64,000 nt of DNA from Bradyrhizobium betae (GCF_008932115.1 NZ_CP044543.1:7086096-7150095), one strand, 5' to 3'. Positions 33,511-43,348 are shown, counted from the stretch's first letter. Translations and numbers: made by a program. The notes: generated by a model not told the origin, from the sequence alone.

Positions 33511-34827
33511 TCAGTTCTTCTCGATCCGGATCACCTGCGGCCGTCCGCTGATCACCTTGTCCTTTTGAACGGCGGCGAGCGCGCGGCGCACGGCGTCCTC
33601 ATGCGTGGCATAGGTGATCAGGATGACGGGCACGGGCACCGCCTTGCCGTCGGCGGACGCAGCGCCGCCATTGGGATGACGTTGCACGATCGACTCGATC
33701 GAAATCTTCTGCTCCGCAAGCCGGGTCGCGATCGCGGCCGCCGTACCCGGGAAGTCGCGCGCCAGCAGGCGAATGTAGTAGCCGCCCTCGTGCCGCTCCA
33801 TCGGCGCCTTCCTGGTATCGCGCAGCTGCGCGATCGGCCGGCCGAACGGATTGGCGCGGATGCCGCGCGCGACATCGGCGATATCGGCGACGACGGCCGA
33901 TGCGGTCGCGGCGCCGCCGGCACCGGGCCCGACCAGCGTGATCGGCGGAATGCCCTCGCCATCGATCGTGACCGCATTGGTGACACCCATCACCTGCGCG
34001 ATCGAGGAGGATTTGGGAACCATGGTCGGATGCACGCGCTGCTCGATGCCCTTGGCGGTGCGAACGGCAACGCCGAGCAGCTTGAGCCGGTAACCGAGCT
34101 CGTCGGCCGCGCGCAGATCCTCCGGCGCGATGGATGAGATACCTTCGACATACACCGCGCTTTGAGCAACTTTCGTGCCGAAAGCGAGGCTGGCGAGGAT
34201 CGCGAGCTTCTGCGCGGTATCGTGGCCGTCCACGTCGAAGGACGGGTTGGCCTCGGCATAGCCGAGCCGCTGCGCATCCTTGAGACATTCGGCGAAGGAC
34301 AGGCCCTCCTGCTCCATCCGGGTCAGGATGTAATTGCAGGTGCCGTTGAGGATGCCGTAGACGCGGTTGATGCCGGTTCCCGCAAGACCCTCGCGTAACG
34401 TTTTGATGACGGGGATCGCGGCGCCGACGGCTGCCTCGTAATTCAGCGCACCGCCGTGCTTTTCGGCGGCCTTCGCCAGTTTCAGGCCGTGCTTGGCGAG
34501 CAGCGCCTTGTTGGCGGTGACAACGGACTTACCGGCGTTGAGCGCAGCTTCCACCGCAGACAGCGCGGGATCGCCGGCGCCGCCCATCAGCTCGACGAAG
34601 CAGTCGATGCCGGGATGCGTAGCCAGCGCCATCGGATCCTTGACCCATTCGACGCCGCGCAGGTCGACGCTGCGCTTCTTCGCCTTGGAGCGCGCAGTGA
34701 CGGCAACAACGCGAATGCCACGACCGCTGCGGCCCGCCAGCACGCGCGCCTGCGTTTCAATCAAACGGACAACTTCGGCGCCCACGGTGCCGAGCCCCGC
34801 TATGCCCACTTTCAGGGGTGCAACCAT
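33511..34827 (-). CDS. hom: Homoserine dehydrogenase
   Basis: Hom reduces aspartate-4-semialdehyde to homoserine for threonine and methionine synthesis. The N-terminal Rossmann motif is GIAGLGTVGAEV; the catalytic domain contains GILNGTCNYILTRME and a C-terminal ACT domain (about residues 350-430, YYIRLLARDFPGTAAAIATRL) for feedback by threonine. The 438-residue length is normal. It starts 29 bp after the aminotransferase stop codon on the same strand, consistent with an operon. Confidence 0.95.
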   Translation of the reverse strand: MVAPLKVGIAGLGTVGAEVVRLIETQARVLAGRSGRGIRVVAVTARSKAKKRSVDLRGVEWVKDPMALATHPGIDCFVELMGGAGDPALSAVEAALNAGKSVVTANKALLAKHGLKLAKAAEKHGGALNYEAAVGAAIPVIKTLREGLAGTGINRVYGILNGTCNYILTRMEQEGLSFAECLKDAQRLGYAEANPSFDVDGHDTAQKLAILASLAFGTKVAQSAVYVEGISSIAPEDLRAADELGYRLKLLGVAVRTAKGIEQRVHPTMVPKSSSIAQVMGVTNAVTIDGEGIPPITLVGPGAGGAATASAVVADIADVARGIRANPFGRPIAQLRDTRKAPMERHEGGYYIRLLARDFPGTAAAIATRLAEQKISIESIVQRHPNGGAASADGKAVPVPVILITYATHEDAVRRALAAVQKDKVISGRPQVIRIEKN

Positions 34828-34856
34828 GATGCCTTGGAAAACCTGTCGAAGAGAAC

Positions 34857-36077
34857 TTAACGCCGATTGGCGAGCGGAACGACGTTGTGCAACGTTTCGA
34901 TGCCGCTTTCAAGGAAGCGGCGCACGCCGCGAGCGGCCTGCCTGATCCGTTGCTCGTTTTCCACCATGGCGATGCGGACATATCCTTCACCATGCTCGCC
35001 GAAGCCGACGCCGGGCGAGACCGCGACGCCGGATTTCTCCACCATCAGGGTCGCGAACTGCATGCTGCCGACGCTGCGGAAAGCCTCCGGCAACGGCACC
35101 CAGGCGAACATCGAGGCCTCCGGCGGCGGAATCTCCCACCCGGCGCGCCCGAACGATTCCACCAGCGCATCGCGGCGCTTGCGATAGGTGTCGCGCATCT
35201 CCCTGATGCAATCGTCGGGGCCGTTCAGCGCGGCGGTCGCGGCGACCTGCACCGGCGTGAAGGCGCCGTAGTCGAGATAGGATTTGACGCGGGCAAGAGC
35301 TGCGATCACGCGCTCATTGCCGACCGCAAAGCCCATGCGCCAGCCGGCCATCGAATAAGTCTTCGACATCGAGGTGAACTCGACGGTGACGTCGATGGCG
35401 CCGGGCACCTGCAGCACCGAGGGCGGCGGGTTGTTCTCGTCGAAATAGACCTCGGCATAAGCAAGGTCGGACAGGATCAGGATCTCGTGCTTCTTCGCGA
35501 AGGCGACGAGATCCTTGTAGAAATCGAGGCTCGCGACATAGGCGGTCGGGTTCGAGGGATAGCAAACGACCAGCGCCAGCGGCTTCGGGATCGAATGTAC
35601 GATCGCCCGCTCCACCGCCTCGAAGAACTGCGGCGTCGGCTCCGAGGGCACCGAGCGGATCACGCCGCCAGCCATCAGGAAGCCGAAGGCATGAATCGGG
35701 TAGCTCGGGTTCGGACACAGGATGACATCGCCGGGCGCGGTGATCGCCTGCGCCACGTTGGCAAAACCCTCCTTCGAGCCGAGCGTCGCCACCACCTGGG
35801 TGTCGGGATTGAGCTTCACGCCAAAGCGGCGGTCGTAGTATCCGGCTTGCGCCTTGCGCAGGCCGTTGATGCCACGGGAGGCCGAGTAGCGGTCCGTGCG
35901 CGGCTTGCCGAGCGTCTCCTTGAGCTTCTCCAGCACATGCGCCGGGGCCGGCAGATCCGGATTGCCCATGCCGAGATCGATGATATCGGCGCCTGCATTC
36001 CGCGCGGCCGCCTTGGCCCGGTTGACCTGCTCGAATACGTAGGGCGGAAGGCGGCGGATGCGGTAAAATTCTTCCAT
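34857..36077 (-). CDS. PLP-dependent aminotransferase (AlaC/LL-DAP-type)
   Basis: A class I aminotransferase of 406 residues. The PLP lysine lies in SMSKTYSMAGWRMGF near residue 240; other family blocks are DLGMGNPDLP (start) and CYPSNPTAYVA (near 175). Family members next to hom are often annotated as alanine, aspartate or LL-diaminopimelate aminotransferases. I start at ATG 36077; the frame upstream is not protein-like. The position before hom suggests a role in amino acid synthesis. The exact donor is not determinable. Confidence 0.87.
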   Translation of the reverse strand: MEEFYRIRRLPPYVFEQVNRAKAAARNAGADIIDLGMGNPDLPAPAHVLEKLKETLGKPRTDRYSASRGINGLRKAQAGYYDRRFGVKLNPDTQVVATLGSKEGFANVAQAITAPGDVILCPNPSYPIHAFGFLMAGGVIRSVPSEPTPQFFEAVERAIVHSIPKPLALVVCYPSNPTAYVASLDFYKDLVAFAKKHEILILSDLAYAEVYFDENNPPPSVLQVPGAIDVTVEFTSMSKTYSMAGWRMGFAVGNERVIAALARVKSYLDYGAFTPVQVAATAALNGPDDCIREMRDTYRKRRDALVESFGRAGWEIPPPEASMFAWVPLPEAFRSVGSMQFATLMVEKSGVAVSPGVGFGEHGEGYVRIAMVENEQRIRQAARGVRRFLESGIETLHNVVPLANRR

Positions 36078-36292
36078 GGCTCTCTGGGCTCCGGGCAACC
36101 GGTCAGGACAGAATCGACGGGTAGTGACGCCGATCGGAAAGGCAGCTGCTCCTCGCGCAAAACTCACTCAAGATCAAATACTTGGAGCGACTTTCGGCGA
36201 CAAGGGCTGAGCGCCTTCGCCCTGACTCTCGGCTGATTTGAAGTCTTTTTAGCACGGCGCGGCGGGGGCGCCAGCGATTACCTTGCGCCGCC

Positions 36293-36568
36293 TCATTTGG
36301 CGTCTTTGGCAGCGACCGCCTGGCGGTCGCGTGCAGCTGCAAGCTCGGCCTCGATCTTGGCGCGCTGGTCCGGCGGGATGACCGCCTGATCACGGTCCGG
36401 CGGCAGGTCATGCACCGGCAGGTAGCTGGCGGGCTCCCGGGGATGGGCTTGCGCATCGGTGGGGGTGTAGTCCGCGAGCTGGCTCGAGCAGCCGCCCAGA
36501 GCGAGCGCCGCTATCAGCAGCGCGCCACGGATCGGCAGCGACTTTTGCAGATCCCTCAACGCCAACAC
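36293..36568 (-). CDS. Small lipoprotein (91 aa)
   Basis: The N-terminus has a lipoprotein signal with a lipobox ALGGC near residue 27 (LLIAALALGGCSSQ). The mature part is polar and Pro/Asp-rich, ending in an Ala/Lys-rich stretch that might be helical. The start is likely GTG 36568. It is probably in the periplasm, and the function is unknown. Confidence 0.6.
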   Translation of the reverse strand: MLALRDLQKSLPIRGALLIAALALGGCSSQLADYTPTDAQAHPREPASYLPVHDLPPDRDQAVIPPDQRAKIEAELAAARDRQAVAAKDAK

Positions 36569-36734
36569 TTGGGAAATCCCCTACTCGTCCCAACGCCAGG
36601 CTGGAGGGAGCTTATCCCAACAACCTGCCCAAGCTCAAACCATTGCTGCCCACAAATGGTACGAGCGAGAATTCATCCAAGGCCCACTGGTCCAAGACGT
36701 GCATCCTGATTGTGACGAAACCAAGAAGCTTTGT

Positions 36735-36746
36735 CGCAGTGCAGCA
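36735..36746. promoter_or_regulatory. TGC-rich motif upstream of phaC
   Basis: CGCAGTGCAGCA lies about 80 bp upstream of the PHA synthase start. PhaR regulators in related bacteria recognise TGC-rich sites, so this is a weak candidate. Confidence 0.25.
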
Positions 36747-36823
36747 CATCTTGGAGCGTGTTTAACGCCAAAGATGCGAGCTTCGCGGTGACGAATACGG
36801 AATGAATCGTTACTGTTCTGCTC

Positions 36824-38644
36824 ATGAGTACCGCCACGACCGACATGCCCAAGTCAGGCAACAAGTCCGAGACGAAGTTCGACGCGGAAGCCTTCGCGAT
36901 GAATGTCGCGCGGGCGATGGAGAGCGGCGGCAAGGCGCTCGCCGCCTACCTGAAGCCGCGCGAAAGCGGCGAGGTGAAGGACCGTCCGCCGGCCGAGCTG
37001 ACCGAGGTCGTGAAGACCTTCACGTCCGTCGCCGAATACTGGCTGTCGGATACCTCGCGCTCGTCCGATCTCCAGACCAAGCTCGCCAAGGACTATCTCG
37101 ACCTCTGGGGCTCGGCGGCGCGCCGCATGGCCGGTCAGGACGCCGCACCTGCGATCGCGGCCTCGCCGCGCGACAAGCGCTTTGCCGATCCGGAATGGAA
37201 GTCGAACCAATTCTTCGATTTCGTGATGCAGCTCTATCTGCTCACGACCAAATGGGCGCAGGAGCTGGTACGCGACGCCGACGGGCTCGATCCGCAGACC
37301 CGCCGCAAGGCGGAGTTCTACATGCAGCAGCTCACCAACGCGCTGTCGCCTTCCAACTTCGTGCTGACCAACCCGGAAGTGCTGCGCGAGACGATGGCGA
37401 GCAGCGGCGAGAATCTGGCGCGCGGCCTGAAGATGCTGGCCGAGGACATCGCCGCCGGCAACGGCATGTTGAAGATCCGCCAGTCCGATCCGGACAATCT
37501 CGTCGTCGGCGTCAACATGGCGACGACGCCCGGCAAGGTGATCTACCAGAACGAGATGATGCAGCTGATCCAGTACTCTCCGACCACGGAGACGGTGCTG
37601 CGCACCCCGCTGCTGATCGTGCCGCCCTGGATCAACAAGTTCTACATCCTCGATCTCAAGCCGGAAAAATCCTACATCAAGTGGTGTGTCGACCAGGGCA
37701 TCACCGTGTTCGTGATATCATGGGTCAATCCCGACAAGCGGCTCGGCAACAAGAGCTGGGAAGACTACATGAAGGAAGGCCCCCTCACGGCGATGGACGT
37801 GATCGAGAAGATCACCGGCGAGATGAAGGTGCACACCGCCGGTTATTGCGTCGGCGGCACGATGCTCGCGACCACGCTGGCCTGGCTCGCCGAGAAGCGC
37901 CGCCAGCGCGTGTCGTCCGCGACGTTCTTTGCAGCCCAGGTCGACTTCACCCATGCCGGCGACCTCCTCGTGTTCGTCGACGAGGAGCAGATCTCGTCCC
38001 TCGAGCAGGACATGAAGGCGGCCGGCGTGCTCGAAGGCTCCAAGATGGCGATGGCCTTCAACATGCTGCGCTCCAACGACCTGATCTGGTCCTACGTCGT
38101 CAGCAACTATCTGAAGGGCAAGCAGCCGAGCGCGTTCGACCTGCTGCACTGGAACTCCGATGCGACGCGCATGACCGCGTCGAACCATTCCTATTATTTG
38201 CGCAACTGCTATCTGGAGAACCGGCTGTCGACCGGCACCATGGTGCTCGACAACACCCTGCTCGACCTCTCCAAGGTCAAGGTTCCCGTCTACAACCTCG
38301 CCACCCGCGAGGACCACATCGCGCCGGCGGAGTCGGTGCTGTACGGTTCGCAGTTCTTCGGCGGCCCGGTGAAATTTGTGCTGTCCGGCTCGGGCCACAT
38401 CGCCGGCGTCGTCAACCCGCCAGCCTCGAACAAATACCAGTACTGGACCAACGACAACATCAAGGATGTCAGCGTCGCCGAATGGCTGAAGGGCGCGGTG
38501 GAGCACAAGGGCTCGTGGTGGCCGGACTGGCGCGAATGGCTGGGCGGGCTCGATCCCGAGGAAGTTCCGGCGCGCAGCGTCGGCAGCGACGCGCTGCCTC
38601 CGATCGAGGACGCACCCGGCAGCTATGTCAGGGTTCGCGCGTAG
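36824..38644 (+). CDS. phaC: Class I poly(3-hydroxyalkanoate) synthase
   Basis: PhaC polymerises 3-hydroxyacyl-CoA into storage granules. The catalytic Cys is in the lipase-like box GYCVGG (Cys342). The N-terminal domain (FTSVAEYWLSDTSRSSDLQ) and the TPLLIVPPWINKFYILDL block are typical. The catalytic Asp and His are expected in VPVYNLATREDHIAP and SGHIAGVVNPP. The 606-residue length fits class I enzymes, which do not need PhaE or PhaR subunits. No phaA, phaB or phasin gene is adjacent, which is common when several phaC copies exist. Confidence 0.94.
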   Translation: MSTATTDMPKSGNKSETKFDAEAFAMNVARAMESGGKALAAYLKPRESGEVKDRPPAELTEVVKTFTSVAEYWLSDTSRSSDLQTKLAKDYLDLWGSAARRMAGQDAAPAIAASPRDKRFADPEWKSNQFFDFVMQLYLLTTKWAQELVRDADGLDPQTRRKAEFYMQQLTNALSPSNFVLTNPEVLRETMASSGENLARGLKMLAEDIAAGNGMLKIRQSDPDNLVVGVNMATTPGKVIYQNEMMQLIQYSPTTETVLRTPLLIVPPWINKFYILDLKPEKSYIKWCVDQGITVFVISWVNPDKRLGNKSWEDYMKEGPLTAMDVIEKITGEMKVHTAGYCVGGTMLATTLAWLAEKRRQRVSSATFFAAQVDFTHAGDLLVFVDEEQISSLEQDMKAAGVLEGSKMAMAFNMLRSNDLIWSYVVSNYLKGKQPSAFDLLHWNSDATRMTASNHSYYLRNCYLENRLSTGTMVLDNTLLDLSKVKVPVYNLATREDHIAPAESVLYGSQFFGGPVKFVLSGSGHIAGVVNPPASNKYQYWTNDNIKDVSVAEWLKGAVEHKGSWWPDWREWLGGLDPEEVPARSVGSDALPPIEDAPGSYVRVRA

Positions 38645-38729
38645 CGGAAACTTCCTTGCGCATGGCGCAATCTCGCGCGCTTACGTATAAGCTCGCTTTC
38701 AGCACGGCGACGACAGAGGGGACCGGACT

Positions 38730-39128
38730 ATGACGCGTGAATTGTTCTGGCTGACACTGACGGTGATCCTGACCGGAATCCTGTGGATTCCCTACACCAT
38801 CAACCGCTGCCAGATTCGTGGTCTCAGTGGCGCGATGGCCAATCCCTCGCGTGGCGACAAGCCACAATCGGAGTGGGCGAACCGCCTGATGTTCGCGCAT
38901 GACAACGCGGTCGAGAACCTCGTGCTGTTCGCGCCGCTGGTCCTGATCCTGAACGCGATCGACTATTCGACGAAATGGACCGTGCTCGCCTGCGCCGTCT
39001 ATTTCTGGTCGCGCGTCGCGCATCTGATCGTCTACGCGCTCGGGATTCCGGTGTTCCGGACGCTGGCTTTCACCGTCGGCTTCCTCGCCCAGGCGGTGCT
39101 GGCGCTGGCGATCTTCAAGGTGATGTAG
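38730..39128 (+). CDS. MAPEG-family membrane protein
   Basis: A 132-residue protein with four hydrophobic helices. Residues RLMFAHDNAVENLVLFAPLVLILNAI match the MAPEG family (ExxNxxE-type pattern) of glutathione-linked membrane enzymes in eicosanoid and glutathione metabolism. In bacteria the activity is mostly unknown. It starts 85 bp after phaC and faces the methyltransferase gene convergently, ending 3 bp from it. Confidence 0.82.
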   Translation: MTRELFWLTLTVILTGILWIPYTINRCQIRGLSGAMANPSRGDKPQSEWANRLMFAHDNAVENLVLFAPLVLILNAIDYSTKWTVLACAVYFWSRVAHLIVYALGIPVFRTLAFTVGFLAQAVLALAIFKVM

Positions 39129-39131
39129 CGA

Positions 39132-39737
39132 TCAGGCCTTGCGCATGACGAGATTCAGCATGTTGGCTGGCGTCTCGTCGAAGCTCTGGATCACTGAGGT
39201 CTCGGATGACAGCGTGATCCACGGACCTGCGCTGGCGTAGGTCGCATCCAACCACTCGGGCGACACATAGCTGTAGTAGCGCCCGAGGCTGTCGCGGCCG
39301 TCGTTCTCACCCATCTTGTAGCTGGCATAGAAGACGCCTGACGGCTTGAGGGCGCGATAAATCCGCGCCAGGATTCCCGCGAGCTCGTCGCGCGGCACGT
39401 GCAGCAGACAGGCGCTGGCCCAGACGCCATCATAGGCCTGCTCCGCGTCCAGCTGGTCGAACCGCATCGCTTCGACCGGATGACCGAGCCGCCGCGACGC
39501 GATCTCCGCCATTTCGGGCGAGCCATCGGTCGCACGCACCGAAAATCCTTCCGCCAGCATCACCGCCGAATGATTGCCGGCGCCGCAGCCGAGTTCGAGG
39601 ATCGCGCCGCCCGGCGGCAGCAGGGCGAGAAAACCACGCAGCCGCGTCGAGGGCGCCTTCGCCCAGTCGGCGTAGGACTGGGCGTTGCTCCGATAGAATT
39701 GCAAGGTCGCTTCGTCCACCGCAGTACCTCGTGTCAT
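39132..39737 (-). CDS. Class I SAM-dependent methyltransferase
   Basis: The 201-residue protein has the SAM-binding motif I as ILELGCGAGNHSAVM (about residues 45-59), an acidic post-I residue (RATDGSPEM), and a motif IV region (GVWASACLLHVPRDEL). Substrate unknown. Its start overlaps the argC1 stop by four bases, so it is translationally coupled to argC1 and may be part of that operon. Confidence 0.83.
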   Translation of the reverse strand: MTRGTAVDEATLQFYRSNAQSYADWAKAPSTRLRGFLALLPPGGAILELGCGAGNHSAVMLAEGFSVRATDGSPEMAEIASRRLGHPVEAMRFDQLDAEQAYDGVWASACLLHVPRDELAGILARIYRALKPSGVFYASYKMGENDGRDSLGRYYSYVSPEWLDATYASAGPWITLSSETSVIQSFDETPANMLNLVMRKA

Positions 39738-40783
39738 GGAAACAGCGCGATCTGCTCCAGCCCCGCCGTCTCGGGCAGCCCGAACATCAGGTTCATGTTT
39801 TGGATCGCCTGCCCGGCCGAACCCTTCACCAGATTGTCGAGCGTGGAAATCACGATCGCCCGGTTCTTGATCCGGTCAGCGACGACGCCGATCTGCACGT
39901 AGTTGGAGCCGCGCACATTCTGGGTCTGCGGCAGCACGCCCTTCCTAGCGACATGCACGAAGGGCTCGTTGACATAAGCCTGCTCAAGCGCGGTTCGCAG
40001 ATCGTCCGGCGTCGCGCCGTTGAGCTTGACGTAGGACGTGCACAGTTCGCCGCGCGCCATCGGAATCAGATGCGGCGTGAAGTTGATCGTCACCGCGGAA
40101 CCGGCGGCGACGCCGATCTCCTGCTCGATCTCGGGCGCGTGCCGGTGGGTGCCAACCGAATAGGGCGACAGCCCCTCGCCCGCCTCGCTGAACAGCGTGT
40201 TCTGTTTCAGCCCGCGACCGGCGCCGGTGACGCCCGATTTCGCGTCGATGATGATGTCGTCGACGTCGATCAGTTTGGCTTTCGCAAGCGGCACCAGCGC
40301 GAGCAGCGCCGCCGTGGGATAGCAACCGGGACAGGCGACCAGCCGCGCCGAAATGATCTTCTCGCGATAGAACTCGGTCAGGCCATAGACCGCTTCGCCC
40401 TGCAGTTCGAGCGCCCGGTGCTCATGGCCGTACCATTGCGCATAGGTGTTCTTGTCCCGCAGCCTGAAATCGGCGGACATGTCGAGGACCTTGATTTTGG
40501 GATTTGCCTTGAGGACCGCGGCGATGATTTCCTGCGTGGTCCCGTGCGGGAGCCCGCAGAACACCGCATCGAGCTTGCTCCAGTCGACCTTTTCCCATTC
40601 CACGAGTTTGGGCAGGTCCAGCATGAAGAAATGCGGAAACACCTCGCCCATCGACTTGCCGGCGTGGGTGTTGGCGGTGAGTGCGATGATCTCGGCATTC
40701 GGATGCCGCGCCAACAGGCGCACCGCATCGGCGCCGGTGTAACCGGAGGCGCCGAGAATGCCGATCTTCTTCGAGCTCATCAC
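39734..40783 (-). CDS. argC: N-acetyl-gamma-glutamyl-phosphate reductase (longer type)
   Basis: ArgC reduces N-acetylglutamyl-5-phosphate to the semialdehyde in arginine synthesis. The NADP site GILGASGYTGADAVRLL begins the protein, and the active-site Cys lies in ARLVACPGCYPTAAL (near residue 150). The 349-residue length fits the longer ArgC family. It lies 96 bp downstream of a second, shorter argC on the same strand. Two ArgC types side by side is unusual; the shorter copy is broken here. Confidence 0.92.
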   Translation of the reverse strand: MMSSKKIGILGASGYTGADAVRLLARHPNAEIIALTANTHAGKSMGEVFPHFFMLDLPKLVEWEKVDWSKLDAVFCGLPHGTTQEIIAAVLKANPKIKVLDMSADFRLRDKNTYAQWYGHEHRALELQGEAVYGLTEFYREKIISARLVACPGCYPTAALLALVPLAKAKLIDVDDIIIDAKSGVTGAGRGLKQNTLFSEAGEGLSPYSVGTHRHAPEIEQEIGVAAGSAVTINFTPHLIPMARGELCTSYVKLNGATPDDLRTALEQAYVNEPFVHVARKGVLPQTQNVRGSNYVQIGVVADRIKNRAIVISTLDNLVKGSAGQAIQNMNLMFGLPETAGLEQIALFP

Positions 40784-40879
40784 GCGTACCTTTCAGGCGT
40801 CATTGATCGTCTTGCCGGGGTCGATAGTTGCAGCGTCGCCTCGTCAAACGGATTGGCCACGCGAGCAACGCTTGATCGG

Positions 40880-41862
40880 CTACTTGTCGGCAAGGCCCAG
40901 CATCAGCCGCATGTTCTGCACGGCGGCACCCGAGGCGCCCTTGCCGAGATTGTCGAGCCGGGCGACCAGCACGGCCTGATGGTGCTTGTCGTTGGCAAAG
41001 ACGTAGAGCTCGAGCATGTTGGTCTCGTTGAGCGCCTCCGGCTCGATCCGGCCGCCCTTCGACGCTTCGTTCTGGAGCGGCATCGCCGAGACGTATTTCG
41101 AGCCGGCGTAGCGTTTGGCCAGCGCAGCCTGAAGATCGGCACCATCAGGCTTGCCCGGCAGCGTGTCGAGCTGAAGCGGGATCGAGACCAGCATGCCCTG
41201 CCGGTAGTTGCCGACCGACGGGATGAAGATCGGCCGTCGCGTAAGGTTCGAATAGAGCTGCATCTCCGGCAGATGCTTGTGCTCGAAGCCGAGGCCGTAG
41301 AGCTCGAAGGACGGCGCGCTGCCATCTTCAAAGCTTGCGATCATCGACTTGCCGCCGCCGGAATAGCCGCTCACCGCGTTGACGGTGACGGGATATTCGG
41401 GGGCAGCAGACCCGCATCGACGATCGGCCGCAGCAATGCGATCGCGCCGGTCGGGTAGCAGCCGGGATTGGAAACCTTTTTCGCAGCCTTGATCTTGCCG
41501 GCCTGGTCCGGGGCCAGTTCGGGAAAGCCGTAGGCCCAGTCGGGCGCGACCCGGTAAGCGGTCGAGGCGTCCAGCACCTTCGGGCCAGAGGTGCCCATGC
41601 TGTCGATCAGCGCGACCGTTTCCCTGGCGGCGTCATCCGGCAGGCAGAGGATGACGAGATCCACCTCCTCCATCAGCGCTTTCTTGGCCGCGGGATCCTT
41701 GCGCTTGTCGTCGGGAATCGTCCTCACCGCGACGTCACCCAGCAGCTTCAGCCGCTCGTTGATGCCGAGCCCGGTGGTGCCGGAGCCGCCATCGACGAAG
41801 ACGGTTGCGGGCTTTTTGGCCGCGCCGGTGCCCGGGGCTTTGGTGGTCTCAGCAACGCTCAT
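40880..41862 (-). pseudogene. argC: Second argC (shorter type), frame broken by one base
   Basis: The first frame (41862 down to about 41398) encodes [18 protein letters not shown], the Cys block [13 protein letters not shown] and ends after GLLPP. The continuation [19 protein letters not shown] and the rest of the enzyme lie in another frame ending at 40880. One extra C in a run of five C (minus strand; G-run at about 41399-41403) restores a continuous protein of about 327 residues. This could be a real frameshift or a homopolymer sequencing error. The start overlaps the paiB-like stop by four bases, so the gene is coupled to it. The family activity is the same as the neighbouring argC. Confidence 0.85.
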
Positions 41863-42527
41863 GGCGCGCTCCTTTCGAGCTTGTTGGTTTCGTCCTCGAA
41901 GGCCTCCGGCCTCACATCCTGCATCAATTGCGCTATTTCCCTGGCGTCGGCAGCGGGCTGTGCGCCGAGCGCGTTGGCAATTGCCGTGTAGTCGGCATCC
42001 GACTTGTGCTGGTTGAGCTTGAAGCTGCCTTCGACCTCTTCAACCGTCATGAGCAGACCCACGATCCCCTTCTTCAGCGTCTCGAGCCGGCCGGCCGTCA
42101 TCTTGCCCGACGTCCACGGCTTCTTCGGCAGCAGCCAGTTCTCGAACTTGTCGCTGAGCGTGTCGATCTGAAGCACCAGCTCCTCGTCAGACAACAGGCG
42201 CACCGGTCCGGTCAGATGCACCGACTGATACAGCCAGGTCGGCACCTGATCCGGCGAGACGTACCAGTCCGGCGACACATAGGCATCGGGGCCGTTGATC
42301 GCGAGGAGCCAGGACGTCGCTCCGTCAGCCAGCTTTAGCAGCGGATTGTGACGGGCGACATGAAAGGCGGCTTGCGGCGTGCCGTCATCGGCATAGGTCA
42401 GGTAGAACGGCAGCGGCGAGGCGATGGGCTTGTGGCCGTCAAAGGCGCACATGGTGCCGAAGCCGCGCTCCGCGGCGAATTTCAGGCTCGCGGCGCGGTC
42501 CGGCTTGAAAAAGGGTGGCGTGTACAT
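41859..42527 (-). CDS. FMN-binding PaiB-family regulator
   Basis: A 222-residue protein with the PaiB signature start MYTPPFFK and the FMN-binding split-barrel block ([24 protein letters not shown]). PaiB was described as a negative regulator of sporulation and protease genes in Bacillus; in proteobacteria it is probably a flavin-binding enzyme or regulator of unknown role. It is the first gene of the overlapping paiB-argC2-argC1-methyltransferase run. Confidence 0.85.
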   Translation of the reverse strand: MYTPPFFKPDRAASLKFAAERGFGTMCAFDGHKPIASPLPFYLTYADDGTPQAAFHVARHNPLLKLADGATSWLLAINGPDAYVSPDWYVSPDQVPTWLYQSVHLTGPVRLLSDEELVLQIDTLSDKFENWLLPKKPWTSGKMTAGRLETLKKGIVGLLMTVEEVEGSFKLNQHKSDADYTAIANALGAQPAADAREIAQLMQDVRPEAFEDETNKLERSAP

Positions 42528-42752
42528 TGTGGTCTCCTGCTGGGCTCCTTGGGGGGCCGCCGGATCAGATCGCGCTGACAGGAGAGAGAATGCCGCGGAT
42601 CGGATCCAGCGGCAAAGACGATGATCTCAAACGCGATCGACCGCCCAAACCGCTAAAGAGCGGCGGCGGCGACGGGCGAACAGGATGGTCGCGGCGTTGA
42701 TCATGGCGCGCGGCTATAAGGCCAGTCTCGGTTCCCGTCAAGGTTCAAGGCG

Positions 42753-43283
42753 TCAGACCAACCGCCAGATCCACTCCATGACCTTCGCGATCACGTCGCC
42801 GAACAGCAGCAGCGCCGCGGACCAGATCAGGGCCGAGATGAAGTTGGCGGCCTGGAACCGCCAATAGGGCATCTCGAAAATACCCGCGGCCAGCGGCACC
42901 GAGGCACGCAACGGGCCGAAGAAGCGGCCGATGAAGATGCTGGGCACGCCCCAGTTGCGCACGAAGGCCTCGCCCCTCGGCAGGATTTCCGGATAGCGCG
43001 AGAGCGGCCACATCTGCGCAACCTTCTCCTTGTAGCGATAGCCGAACCAGTAGGAGACCCAGTCGCCGAGCGCAGCGCCAAGCCCGCCGGCAATCCAGAC
43101 GGGATAGAAGCTGATGCCGCTGACGCCGATCAGCGCGCCGATGGCGACCAGAGCCCCCCAGGCCGGGATCAGCAGCGAGATGAACGCCAGTGACTCCCCG
43201 AACGCCAGCAGGAACACGACCGGAGCCGCCCAAGCCTGGTGTGTACGCACGAAGTCGGCCAGCGCGTGCGCAAACTGCTCCAT
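42753..43283 (-). CDS. DedA-family membrane protein
   Basis: A 176-residue DedA/SNARE-associated protein. The hallmark G-x-x-x-G/A-D segments are visible: GGLGAALGDWVSYWFGYRYKE (about residues 66-86) and the F(F/I)GR(F)xGPxR motif FIGRFFGPLRASVPLAAG near 116-133. DedA proteins are lipid or ion transporters needed for membrane homeostasis. Start ATG 43283 is the natural start; the frame is full length. Confidence 0.87.
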   Translation of the reverse strand: MEQFAHALADFVRTHQAWAAPVVFLLAFGESLAFISLLIPAWGALVAIGALIGVSGISFYPVWIAGGLGAALGDWVSYWFGYRYKEKVAQMWPLSRYPEILPRGEAFVRNWGVPSIFIGRFFGPLRASVPLAAGIFEMPYWRFQAANFISALIWSAALLLFGDVIAKVMEWIWRLV

Positions 43284-43348
43284 TCCAGATCGCCTTCCCG
43301 CCCCGTCACGGTCCCGTCAGATAAAAAGACTGGTAAGCCAAGGGCTTG

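Noticed and set aside
36735..36746. A firm PhaR operator for phaC
   Set aside because: The motif is short and I could not compare it with known PhaR sites; it is kept only as a weak candidate.
36802..38733. A 643-residue frame on the plus strand over phaC
   Set aside because: It is out of frame with phaC, which has the class I synthase motifs. The alternative is Arg-rich and lacks any domain.
39731..41458. A 575-residue frame on the plus strand opposite the argC genes
   Set aside because: It covers the reverse of both argC genes and has no domain.
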